NCBI RefSeq assembly: GCF_037102585.1
Contig: NW_027043820.1
Coordinates: 1,584,501-1,648,500 of the forward strand
Direction: 5' to 3'
DNA from: Saccharomycopsis crataegensis
Taxonomy: Eukaryota > Ascomycota > Saccharomycetes > Ascoideales > Saccharomycopsidaceae
Length of the DNA stretch: 64,000 bases
Under the pieces are notes generated by a model. That model was not told the origin of the DNA. It worked only from the letters and a program-made list of their open reading frames with translations, and did not search any database. Of this stretch, positions 56,501-64,000 are shown one piece after another; position 1 is the first letter of the stretch, and every line of letters begins with the position of its first letter. A program made the position numbers and the translations under genes.

Positions 56501-58549
56501 ATAAAATCTTGTTGATGTAATAGCATGAGAAACAGAGGCTTTAATTAAAGCTGAGAATTCACCATTGTTAACTGATTCACCTTGAACCGCAATATCACCG
56601 GCAATGATTGTTATTTTAGTAATTGTTTCGAACAAAAGATCAGTACTAAGATCATCATCGCTTATAATAAGTAAAAATGAGGTGATCAATGAGTTTAATT
56701 CAACAACAGAGGCCAGAGAAATCAAACCAGAAGGATCAATATATTTGTCGATTGCCTTTTGAGAAAGATCGGTTGGCTTCACTGAATAAGAGGAATGGTC
56801 AATTTCAGAAGTAGTTGTTTGTTTGATCGATTTATGCCTCAAATCCTGGTATTTTTTTTGCCATTCAAGAACTTGGAGCTTTAAACCCTCAGTTGTTTCA
56901 CTGTCATTATTTTCAATACCCTTCGTGTTAACTTTTTCCAAACGATGTTCAATTTTATTCAATTCATCAACAGAGTCCTTGGAAGACAAATCATTAGTGA
57001 AATTTCTTGACAATATTGGTTGTTTCAGTTTTTCAGTTTCCAATTGTGCTCTAGCTATTTCTAGTTGTCCATGTAAGGTTTCATTCTCGTCATGAAGTTG
57101 TTTGGCTTTAATACCAGCTCTCTTCCTTTCCTCTTTCACTTCATCCTTTATTTCATCCTGGGCAAGCAAAGCACTATTATACTTTTCTTGTAATACCTTA
57201 TAATCATCAAGAATCATCTTATATTCTGTTTCAGTCTTGCTGTACTTATCTCTCAATTCAAGGTATGATTTCTCATTTGCTTCTTTTTCCCTTTCCAAAT
57301 TCTTGATTTCAAAGTTCAATCTAGTAACCTCTTGTCGCAAATCGGAAATTTCACCTTCGGAAGCAAGAGATCTACTGTCTTTTTCGTTCTGATAAGATTT
57401 CTCAGTTGTCTCTTTTTCCCTTTTCAAGTTCTGAATCTCAAAGTTCAATTTAGAAACCTCTTCTCGCAATTCAGAAAGTTCACTATCAGAAGCAACTGAT
57501 TTATTCTCCTTCTCCTGTTGCAATTGTTCTACCATACTTTCCTTAGCAGTCAACTCTTGCTCCAACAGATACACTTTGGCAACGGTTTCATCATAAGTTG
57601 TTTCCAACTTATTTTTTTCTTCGTCAAGTATTTGGATCTTGTTTTTCAATGATTCAATGGTTTTCTCGTGAATAGTGATGGTTTTGTCCATCTTATTTCC
57701 TTCGGCTAAAAGCAATTCAATCTCATGATCTTTACTAGAAGTATCCACATTTGGTGAAGTCATTGAACCAAATCCACTATTGTTCAACTCTCTTGCTTGA
57801 CCCCCCAATTCACGGGTATTTTTTGGCGGCAGAAGATCGGAGTATCTACTGGTATCAGTGTTAGGACTTGTCTTATCGAGGTAGCCATCATCAACTTTCT
57901 TCGAGCCTTCATCATGGAAATCGCTATGTCCATTGATTTTGTATTCGTTCTGGTGTAGTTTTTGATTCAATTGGCGATTACTATTATGAGAGAAAAGTTC
58001 ATCGTGCTCTTCATCTTTTTCATCATGCACTCTGCCTATTTCATCTTCTGCCTCTTCCTCCTCATCACTACTCCAAGCCAAGGTAGATTTAGTAGGAATA
58101 ACAGTTCCCGCTTGAATACCAACGTGGGCGGTTGAATGGTCAGTATTACTAGGAGTCGCTTCTTCCACAGGTTGAACATCCAAACCCCTTCTCTCGATTT
58201 CATACAACATATCGGTCACTAAATCTTTAAATCTTGAAGGAGGAAGGGATGCCAACTTCTTTCTAGCCTGATTTCTCTTTGGATGGAACCCCTCATCAGC
58301 GGCTAAGTGTTCTGATTGTAGTTCTTGAGCGGTTTGGCGTCTTTGAAGTTCGTCGAAAACATCAGTACTTAATTCGCTGAACTGTTCGGTTGAAAGCTTC
58401 AATAACTTTTCGCGAGCTTTTTTGGTTCTGGAAGAGTTCGCGTGTCTATCTGATTTGATCTCCAGAGAGTTGGCAAGATAGTCCTTGAACACTAGGGAAT
58501 GAGTGACAAGGTGTGCCGCAGATCGGCTGTCAGTGTTTTTAGAACCCAT
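53552..58549 (-). CDS. SPA2: Polarisome scaffold Spa2, 1665 aa
   Basis: Two Spa2 homology (SHD/GIT-type) repeats open the protein: REKLLKLSTEQFSELSTDVF (about residues 47-66) and ARKKLASLPPSRFKDLVTDM (about 95-114). A long coiled coil spans about 280-500 with two near-duplicate E/K/N-rich segments. The middle (about 700-1500) is disordered and repetitive. The C-terminal 160 residues are helical and conserved in look. Spa2 gathers polarity and cell-integrity factors (Bni1, Pea2, Bud6, MAPK modules) at sites of growth and also serves hyphal growth in dimorphic yeasts. It is longer than in S. cerevisiae (1466 aa), largely because of internal repeats: a 21-aa unit, a 6-aa SDHYND unit, Q/P/S-rich tracts and SSNDQ/SSNKS units. 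Divergent from SPO71. Confidence 0.9.
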   Translation of the reverse strand: MGSKNTDSRSAAHLVTHSLVFKDYLANSLEIKSDRHANSSRTKKAREKLLKLSTEQFSELSTDVFDELQRRQTAQELQSEHLAADEGFHPKRNQARKKLASLPPSRFKDLVTDMLYEIERRGLDVQPVEEATPSNTDHSTAHVGIQAGTVIPTKSTLAWSSDEEEEAEDEIGRVHDEKDEEHDELFSHNSNRQLNQKLHQNEYKINGHSDFHDEGSKKVDDGYLDKTSPNTDTSRYSDLLPPKNTRELGGQARELNNSGFGSMTSPNVDTSSKDHEIELLLAEGNKMDKTITIHEKTIESLKNKIQILDEEKNKLETTYDETVAKVYLLEQELTAKESMVEQLQQEKENKSVASDSELSELREEVSKLNFEIQNLKREKETTEKSYQNEKDSRSLASEGEISDLRQEVTRLNFEIKNLEREKEANEKSYLELRDKYSKTETEYKMILDDYKVLQEKYNSALLAQDEIKDEVKEERKRAGIKAKQLHDENETLHGQLEIARAQLETEKLKQPILSRNFTNDLSSKDSVDELNKIEHRLEKVNTKGIENNDSETTEGLKLQVLEWQKKYQDLRHKSIKQTTTSEIDHSSYSVKPTDLSQKAIDKYIDPSGLISLASVVELNSLITSFLLIISDDDLSTDLLFETITKITIIAGDIAVQGESVNNGEFSALIKASVSHAITSTRFYAVHGKTLPKLVVETAIAEISFSVCNMIAAAKGNSSAPGSDILLDNALKNTPGSVYADNTDGESILSPKPLRMVRREGQKQSPIITHKRENPFTTNFTLSPNVISKNAERFPSFDNTPNSYGRSSPVASNMRNTPDITNSGIRRTPDVINNSTKGAHIVIGSSISEKPGSFGNFDTTRGRLNSNFSDKPGSIDNFDTTRGRLNTSISDKPGSFGNFDTTRGRLNSNFSDKPGSIDNFDTTRDRLNTSGSSEGVSTKGLRRTNIGNIAKGPQGIITNASRGAEEAIDNSSVMDNDVVHKQDTTGIGMKNEPEGVNGINKSHVNDNSINSVRSTQPTGNIDVESVPFFTSGDNLSNPNISSTASSNWQVSTRVGLASLQSSTLEDDKHLRQQPYPLSHSQSHSESQPQPQQPQSPSKLEEVYDYQPQPLPRSQSQEQYNYQSQQPHPQPQPHSQPQSKPQEEHNYQPQKTQQPQPQSQPQQKQNTPVLTSTKSSITKRSVVNTFDTTNKNSQIKKTIDISNNSFDSDHYNNSDHYNDSDHYDNPDRYNDSDHYNNSDVGKESFHRREISDPESINESSFRSNQSTPKKNSVSSLKAKFNGSESTEKLVAKLSNSRNVTPSGSILSRMKQLESSLNGGSPTSSPHGSPNIVKPLSEKVVSKFGGKLTAQNLKDIDTKGAIHKKPDSAQEPILQEKSKERFASNALTEKADDSPKRRDQESLSDNHAKQNLTKNAMTSTSDQSSNDQSSNDQSTNDQFSSNKSSSNKSSSDTSSRDQAKSGVPPLSNEEVSSDYSNSQIAYQKPNADYNSKDSASSPLPEARKMDRPQEFDVNTFDIADPDNTLAELLLYLEHQTVEVISTIQTLLSSIKTPDSTTGTLKTGAKAIGIVVSQMFDATSVSMAQSRNVQLREHGRWVVQSLADCGRRMDMLCSNDKSDDDDYADKHFKQRLAGIAFDIAKCTKELVKTVEEASLKEEIAVIDARLKAA
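54838..54945 (-). repeat. 18-bp tandem repeat in SPA2 encoding SDHYN(D/N)
   Basis: About five to six copies of a six-residue unit S-D-H-Y-N-D/N, with a variant copy N-P-D-R-Y-N, in the disordered region. Confidence 0.85.
55760..56011 (-). repeat. 63-bp tandem repeat in SPA2, four copies
   Basis: Encodes a 21-residue unit of the type SDKPGSIDNFDTTRGRLN plus three residues. Copies alternate between F-G and I-D forms, giving a 126-bp higher-order unit present twice. Confidence 0.9.
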
Positions 58550-59105
58550 ATATATGATGCCTGTGGTGTGCTAGGCAATATAAATGACGGGTTAGCCAGG
58601 TCTGTTGTTTTTTTGAGGATCAGCTTAGAGGAAATCAGATCAAAAAACCACTTATTTTTTTTTCTTTTTCGGTGTCGATCACAAAATCGACAGTCACGTG
58701 TGTTGAGATCTAAGCAGAGAAGAAGGAAGAATCAGGAAGAAGAAGAAAAAAAAAAAAAAAGATAGACGAGTCCCCCGTCTGCATCCATCACCAAGAGGTG
58801 TTACGTGTATCAGACGGTTTGACGGAGTAGACATTCCATGACGTGGTTCTTTTCCAGGGGGGGACAACGATAAAAAAAAAAAAAAAAAAAAAGAAAACTG
58901 GCAAGAATTCCGCAATTGTTTCTCAACGTTCCACGTTCACGTTAATTGCAACGGTTATCTCCATCATGTGTAGTGATGTATTATAATGCACCTGTCACGA
59001 TACAAGCAAAATATATTTCTTACCGCTGTCTCTTTATACAAGGCAACCATGCTTTCAGTACAACTGATGAGCAAACACCAGTGGGATTAAAGAAGGGTCG
59101 TCAAA
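58550..59105. promoter_or_regulatory. Divergent SPA2/SPO71 promoter with Ndt80-type site
   Basis: Contains ATCACAAAAT (58678-58687), a full match to the mid-sporulation element DNCRCAAAWD bound by Ndt80. It sits inside an inverted repeat GTCGAT-N6-ATCGAC (58674-58691). An E-box CACGTG follows at 58695-58700. A tracts lie at 58744-58760 and 58872-58891. No gene seen. Confidence 0.5.
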
Positions 59106-62099
59106 ATGATTGCCAATGATGAGGATGGGAGACTTCCTTTGACAATGGAATCATCGCCCAATGATGCTGCTGTTGTTGGAGAAAACAACAAGCAGCTGAT
59201 TGTCATACCCAGAAGCACATTTACCGCTTTAAGGTTTCTTTATGCTACACCAGAAGAGCTCAACAAGAGTTCGAAAGTGGTGTTTCTAGGAACTTTCCCT
59301 GAGCAGTGGATTATCAAAAGGTCCTCTAGCCTCATAAGTCACATATCCACTATTAAAGACAAGAAGTTGAACGCTTTTTTTGACGCTGCTCCTGCTATTG
59401 TTGTCAAGAGGTATTTTCTGGTAAGTGATAAGTTTGACAAACTTGCAAGGAAGGAGACTTCTGAACTATCTCGTTCTAATCAGCGAAATATTATTGTCAA
59501 AGATGATAAAAGTATGGTTTCCGAGAGTGTAAATCAGGCTGGTGAATCAACGCTGCATCAAAATGGTGACCAGATATCAAAAGTTGTGTTCAAAATGAAA
59601 GATGATGCCAAAAAAATCAGACTTCAGAAAAGTCGTTTGCAACTCCTTCAGGCCAGCAACAAATTTCAGAACTCTCCTATTTCTGCGTCAGAGAAAAATC
59701 ATCATCATCATCATTATCATTTTGGAAAAACTGACGACCAGTTTTTGGTTCGAAATATTCAGCCGCGGCCAACTAATATTAATCCGGACATAGTGGTAAC
59801 TGGAGGTGCAAAGAAAATAAGATCCGCTGAAGAGCGAAGGTTTGAAAGAATGAAGAAAAAAACTTGGAAGGGGGCAACGAATATCAAGGAATATTTGTAT
59901 GAAGATCAAGTGGAGCTTTTAAAAAGAGTTCTTAGGAATTATCAAGTTGGTGAACTTGTGAAAGTTCAAAAAATGTTAGTCCTGGTGAAATTGGTTTCTA
60001 ATCCGCTCTCTGGAATGGTTTCTGACTCGTCATCTACTGATTACCGAACTCTTGAACGTTGGAAAGAATATTTTGTGGCAGTTAGAAGTACTGGTAATGT
60101 CCAGGTGCCGTTGCTCGTGCAATTTCATACTGATCGTACAATTAGAAAACATGATGAGCGTATGGTAAATGGGAAGAGTTCGAAAGATGTTAGAACTAGA
60201 AACACTCTGCTTGATTTTTTGTTGAATATCAAGACCTGTACTGTGGGGTTTTATAATGCTTTGGATAAGTCTGTTGCGATATCAGTACCATCCAATGAAG
60301 TGGAAGATGGTTACAGAGTTTATATTTTCAAAGGCCCGTCACAGTTTGTTTGTATTGAGTGGTACTTGTTCATCAAGACCTCTTTGGGATTCAATCGTGA
60401 TAACCGTATGAAAATTCGCGTTCCTGGTTTAGACTTGGAATTGGAAATCGAGGTTGCAGTTGATGAATATGAGGAAATTATAGAGGAGAGTAGAAATACC
60501 CAAACATTAACCTTATCTTTTGAAGAATACGGATATCGCATCAATAACACCACCTCTGTTTCATATATCATTAAGCTACTTGTTGAAAAATTAACGGAAA
60601 TTGAAAATGACTTTATTGAAATCTCTCGATGGTTAAAAGAGGCCACCAGTGCCAGTTGCAAGCTTGGGCTTGCTTGGAAAAGCTACGATCGGTTGAGTTG
60701 GGTCGGGGAATTTGACCAGAATATTTTATGGCAATACCACGCAATGAGTAATACTCACACTCTAGAATTGCACATAATTTCCAACCATCCGACCTCAGCA
60801 ATGTCAACTGAAGGAATTTTTTTACAGGAACCGGTTCGAGTTGAAGGGTTTCTTTGGAAATTGAAGCATGATGCCAAGAAAAATATGTCTAAAGTTCTCA
60901 AGGACTCAAAAATGTCATTGAAATATTACTTCAGCAATAAAGAGCTCTTATATTTCTGTGGCTATTCCGACGCCCTACCTCCAGTACCCGAGTTGTACAG
61001 GCAAGATTCTTTAGAAACCATTTTCTCCAAGGATTATTATCATGATCTCATTGAGAAAATCCCCGCAGTTTATGAATCCTGTCTATATGAATTAGATGAC
61101 AATGGTCATGTTAAATGGCTCTGTCCTGATTCTGAAGATTATAAATCCCGTAACTTGGCTTGTTTGTTGGATACGAAAAGAGTAGCTTACCATCTCCTCA
61201 AGTCACAAGGTGCCATTAACTTACTTGAGGTTGATTATGTGGAAAACCAAGACGAGACCTCTATGGCACTCGTCATGCACAATGGAGCCAGGCTTGTCCT
61301 CGGTGCTTGTGATTTAGAAACCAAGAATGAATGGATCGGCAAAATTACCCAGCTTTCCGAATACTGGAAACTACGGAAAGAAGAAGACGTGTCGCGGATC
61401 AAGTATATTCGTGAACGCAATCTCTCAACATTGAATATTACGGAGCACGACGAGGCCACGTTTGTTGAAAAAGCCGCTAATTGGGAGTTGAAAAAAGGGA
61501 TTTCCGATCCCCAGATTTACAACATAAACTCTCTATCCACATTGAAGCTTGTCATATACAGTGGTGAGCTTTATCAAAAACCTCGCAAGCATGCCAATTT
61601 TGAAAAATACTACGTGGTACTTGCCCCAGGGTACCTCTTGATCTTCAAGATGTTTTCTCGTCATAAAGTTAGTAACGTCATTTATTCCAACGCCACATAT
61701 GAGCACTACATGAGCATCCCATTAAGTTCTTGCTACTTGTATACTGGGGGTAGCACCGCGTCAGATCTATTGCATCGAGATCGGAATTTTGATATTATGA
61801 ATCCCGGCCACCATGCTCTTCCGAAAGTCTATTTAGATGGTTGGAAGTGTTGTGAAGACGAAACTGCTAGATGTTTTACCATTTGGATAGGTAGCAAGAA
61901 ATTGATTTCCAAGGGAAAAAACCAAGGATCAAAAATCGGAAGGAAGACTGCTTGGGTTAATAGATTGGGAAGGGAGGGAAGAAGTATGGTATTCATGGCA
62001 AGAAGTCGCCAGCAACGTGATTTATGGGCGTTGAATATTTTAAATGAAATTGGAAGATTTGACCTTGGAAGAGGTGAAGAAGAATTTCACGTTGTTTGA
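59106..62099 (+). CDS. SPO71: Spo71-like sporulation protein with PH domains, 997 aa
   Basis: The N-terminal segment KQLIVIPRSTFTALRFLYAT, then VVFLGTFPEQWIIKRSSSLI, has the character of the fungal Spo7_2_N domain. One PH-like region lies at about 575-760, including FLWKLKHDAKK and ending in LGACDLETKNEWIGKITQLS. A second spans about 800-990, from KLVIYSGELYQKPRKHANFE to SRQQRDLWALNILNEIGRFD. S. cerevisiae Spo71 (1245 aa) has two PH domains, binds Vps13 partners and controls prospore membrane size in meiosis. The match is at domain order, so Spo71 family is likely and strict orthology less sure. CTG codons here (QLIVIP, YFLVSD, TLLDFL) sit at hydrophobic positions. An Ndt80-type element lies 419 bp upstream, in line with meiotic expression. 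Confidence 0.75.
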   Translation: MIANDEDGRLPLTMESSPNDAAVVGENNKQLIVIPRSTFTALRFLYATPEELNKSSKVVFLGTFPEQWIIKRSSSLISHISTIKDKKLNAFFDAAPAIVVKRYFLVSDKFDKLARKETSELSRSNQRNIIVKDDKSMVSESVNQAGESTLHQNGDQISKVVFKMKDDAKKIRLQKSRLQLLQASNKFQNSPISASEKNHHHHHYHFGKTDDQFLVRNIQPRPTNINPDIVVTGGAKKIRSAEERRFERMKKKTWKGATNIKEYLYEDQVELLKRVLRNYQVGELVKVQKMLVLVKLVSNPLSGMVSDSSSTDYRTLERWKEYFVAVRSTGNVQVPLLVQFHTDRTIRKHDERMVNGKSSKDVRTRNTLLDFLLNIKTCTVGFYNALDKSVAISVPSNEVEDGYRVYIFKGPSQFVCIEWYLFIKTSLGFNRDNRMKIRVPGLDLELEIEVAVDEYEEIIEESRNTQTLTLSFEEYGYRINNTTSVSYIIKLLVEKLTEIENDFIEISRWLKEATSASCKLGLAWKSYDRLSWVGEFDQNILWQYHAMSNTHTLELHIISNHPTSAMSTEGIFLQEPVRVEGFLWKLKHDAKKNMSKVLKDSKMSLKYYFSNKELLYFCGYSDALPPVPELYRQDSLETIFSKDYYHDLIEKIPAVYESCLYELDDNGHVKWLCPDSEDYKSRNLACLLDTKRVAYHLLKSQGAINLLEVDYVENQDETSMALVMHNGARLVLGACDLETKNEWIGKITQLSEYWKLRKEEDVSRIKYIRERNLSTLNITEHDEATFVEKAANWELKKGISDPQIYNINSLSTLKLVIYSGELYQKPRKHANFEKYYVVLAPGYLLIFKMFSRHKVSNVIYSNATYEHYMSIPLSSCYLYTGGSTASDLLHRDRNFDIMNPGHHALPKVYLDGWKCCEDETARCFTIWIGSKKLISKGKNQGSKIGRKTAWVNRLGREGRSMVFMARSRQQRDLWALNILNEIGRFDLGRGEEEFHVV

Positions 62100-62380
62100 T
62101 GTTCCTACTATATTTATATGGCGATATCACTATTGTTATATCATGACATCATTGTAATATAAGCTTGGCCTCATGTTAATCGACGGATTGAGAGTCTGGT
62201 ATCATAACTCGATCCACTAAATGGTTGTATCGAATGAAATGAAATAAAATGTTAAAGTATATATAAATAATGTGTAAAGGCTTAAGCGTGTCTTCTAAAA
62301 TAAGAATAATAAAATGGAAAAAAAAAAACGAGAAGATTGAACTACTTAAAAAGAGCGAACTATTGGATAGCTCTAGAAAA

Positions 62381-62438
62381 TAATAGAAGATAATAGAAGA
62401 TAATAGAAGATAATAGAAGATAATAGAAGATAATAGAA
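62381..62438. repeat. 10-bp tandem repeat TAATAGAAGA, 5.8 copies
   Basis: Five perfect copies and a partial sixth, 280 bp after the SPO71 stop. Confidence 0.95.
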
Positions 62439-62756
62439 TGCAATAAAATATCCTAGCATATTCAAGAAACCTCAAAAGGGAATTCTTCGAAATACTAAAA
62501 TGCTCTAAGAAAGATTATTGATAGACTTAATGCATGGTGTTTTTGTGGCCCTCGTACATTTGAAACGTATAAGGTGTTTGATTATTTCGGGTGCACCATT
62601 TGGTGTTATCATGTCGACTGAACGCTGCAGAAACAAAAACTACTAGAAGTGGTGCTTGGGTTGACGATGTTAAAACGTACAATATTACTGTCAGATTATT
62701 CAGTATCTTGGTTAATTATTGGGTCACAGAGTAACCTACTAGATTCCGGAAATTAA

Positions 62757-62802
<46 letters not shown>
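62757..62802. repeat. (GAT)n microsatellite
   Basis: About 15 perfect GAT units outside any supported gene. Confidence 0.95.
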
Positions 62803-62804
<2 letters not shown>

Positions 62805-63762
62805 GATGAAATGGTTGGCTCTTACGATCAAGAAATCAGTTTCTTATGATGATCCACACAATGATGAAATAGAAACTATGAGAGAAGGTAAAAAGGCCAT
62901 ATAAGGAAGGATCCATGTTGATATTACCTTCTTCTGATACCCAAACGATTTTGATGGCGGTCATGGTTAAGGAAACGCATGTTAAAGTTGTGATCCCGAT
63001 ATGCGGAGATATCTTTTTGTTATTAGGCTTTACATTTTATTTTCTTTGCATGTGTTGATGTTATTAACCTTCTCAAAAATAATTGATAAGGGATTTCTGA
63101 AGTACAAAAATTCCAATATTGGTGGTGCTCATGACAACAATGCTGTGAAAATAAAGGCCAGACGCTTTGAGAGAGATATAGTTTGTTTTTTATTAGTCGA
63201 AGGCTTTAAGAAGCAGTTTAACATCATCAGGGAAAATCGAAAAAAGAACTTGTCTTTCAATATTCGTACGTGGTAAATGGTGCAGGTATCGGATTGTGAT
63301 ACATTTTTATTAAAGAAGATAGCTGAAAACTATCAACATTCTTTTTGTTTTTACTTGCGTTATGGGATTGGGAGAAAACCAATAGCATTAATAGTAATAT
63401 TACAAAGTTTAAATATGTGGTGATATTAAAAAGATAAATAATATTAATAATACAAAGATAAATAAAAGTAAAGTCTTACAAGGTTTCTACTAATATAACT
63501 CTAGTAGTGTACCACATCAACATTAACTTTTGTGTCGGAAAAATAAAACACACGACGTTTAAACAAATTTAAAAAAGCAATAATCCCCCGAAATAATAAC
63601 ACAAAATCAAATAAGAATCAACAAGTAATGACAAAAATAGATGAGAAAAATAATAAATACAAAGAAAGAGGAAAATGTGAAGAAATTTATGATAAGGAAA
63701 AAAAAAAAAAAAAAAAAATTGCGTAGAACGTCGCTTCAAAAAGTAACAATTGAAGTTCTAAA

Positions 63763-63993
63763 TTATTCATCATCAGCATCTGAGATATTGTGATTTTTAC
63801 CATTCAGAGAAAAAGTGTTCCATTTACTGTATCTCAAGTAGCCGGCATCGTCATCATTAAGGCTTTCCCACTCTTTATCAATTCCTTGAAATAGTATACT
63901 CCACCGTGGAGTTGGCGATTTCGATCCTTGAGGATACTGTCTCTTTGGAGTACTAAGCGGTTCGTTAGACTCAACATTATTGAAAGTTCCCAT
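63763..63993 (-). CDS. Small acidic protein or C-terminal fragment, 76 aa visible
   Basis: A frame ending at 63763 with an ATG at 63993. The frame stays open to the window edge, so the gene may begin further out. The sequence (PTPRWSILFQGIDKEWESLN, then DDDAGYLRYSKW) has Trp-rich, conserved-looking segments and ends in a short acidic tail (ISDADDE), which looks like a genuine C-terminus. I do not recognise the family. Confidence 0.5.
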   Translation of the reverse strand: MGTFNNVESNEPLSTPKRQYPQGSKSPTPRWSILFQGIDKEWESLNDDDAGYLRYSKWNTFSLNGKNHNISDADDE

Positions 63994-64000
63994 TTGCGGA

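Larger units (their letters stand above)
62100..63762. other. Long intergenic region with repeats and possible decayed coding remnants
   Basis: 1.66 kb. Holds a 10-bp tandem repeat (62381-62438), a (GAT)n array (62757-62802) and an A tract at 63700-63718. Frames of 35-91 codons at about 62530-63276 are protein-like in places: one near 62613-62733 (plus), a 47-codon frame from an ATG at about 62914 and a 91-codon frame at 63001-63276. They match nothing I know and are in different frames. They may be chance or an old broken gene. Confidence 0.4.

Noticed and set aside
1-64000. tRNA genes, LTR elements, centromere and CRISPR arrays
   Set aside because: A scan by eye for tRNA B-box sequences, paired long terminal repeats, CDEI/CDEIII-type motifs and spaced repeats gave nothing convincing; tandem repeats found are microsatellites or in-frame protein repeats.

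Overview
The window is nuclear DNA of a budding yeast (Saccharomycotina). About 28 compact, nearly intron-free genes lie on both strands, and most match a single Saccharomyces cerevisiae gene along their length. They include fungus-specific genes such as DAD4, IPT1, ARC1, SPA2, SPO71 and a Zn2Cys6 regulator. Gaps are AT-rich and full of A/T tracts and microsatellites. CTG probably reads as leucine: CTG codons in SPO71 and PAF1 fall at hydrophobic positions. I cannot name the species.

Layout. 1-12.7 kb: MSC2 (zinc transport, cut by the window start), a large gene that resembles a domesticated cut-and-paste transposase, PIB1 (FYVE/RING ubiquitin ligase), DAD4 (kinetochore), NOP10 (H/ACA snoRNP, with a probable late intron missed by simple ORF calling) and SWA2 (auxilin). 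12.7-19.6 kb is a low-density, microsatellite-rich stretch with a secreted acidic protein, a Zn2Cys6 factor and a Pho85-type cyclin. 19.6-30.4 kb, all on the minus strand: ELG1 (PCNA unloading), LSG1 (60S GTPase), an alpha/beta-hydrolase of bacterial look, PET123 (mitoribosome), a bacterial-type PI-PLC and a mitochondrial orphan. 30.6-41 kb: PAF1 and RPN7 on plus, then DBP7, ARC1 and ADE3 on minus. 41-53 kb: a possible small gene, a YBT1-type ABC transporter, IPT1, PEF1, SNG1 and SOL3 (divergent), CGR1. 53-64 kb: SPA2 and SPO71 (divergent) and an acidic fragment at the end.

There is no operon logic, but several genes share pathways. NOP10, LSG1, DBP7 and CGR1 all serve ribosome biogenesis, and each has an RRPE-like A/T element upstream (LSG1 also a PAC-like site). 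Some 3'UTR and promoter motifs fit gene function: a Puf3-type site after PET123, a Puf4-type site overlapping the DBP7 stop codon, TGACTC sites before ADE3 and an Ndt80-type site before SPO71. These are motif matches read by eye, not tested sites.

I saw no tRNA or rRNA gene, LTR element, intact transposon or CRISPR array. The most interesting item is the transposase-derived gene at 2530-5748. Next come the NOP10 intron, the unresolved small gene at 41211-41659 and the two bacterial-looking enzymes.
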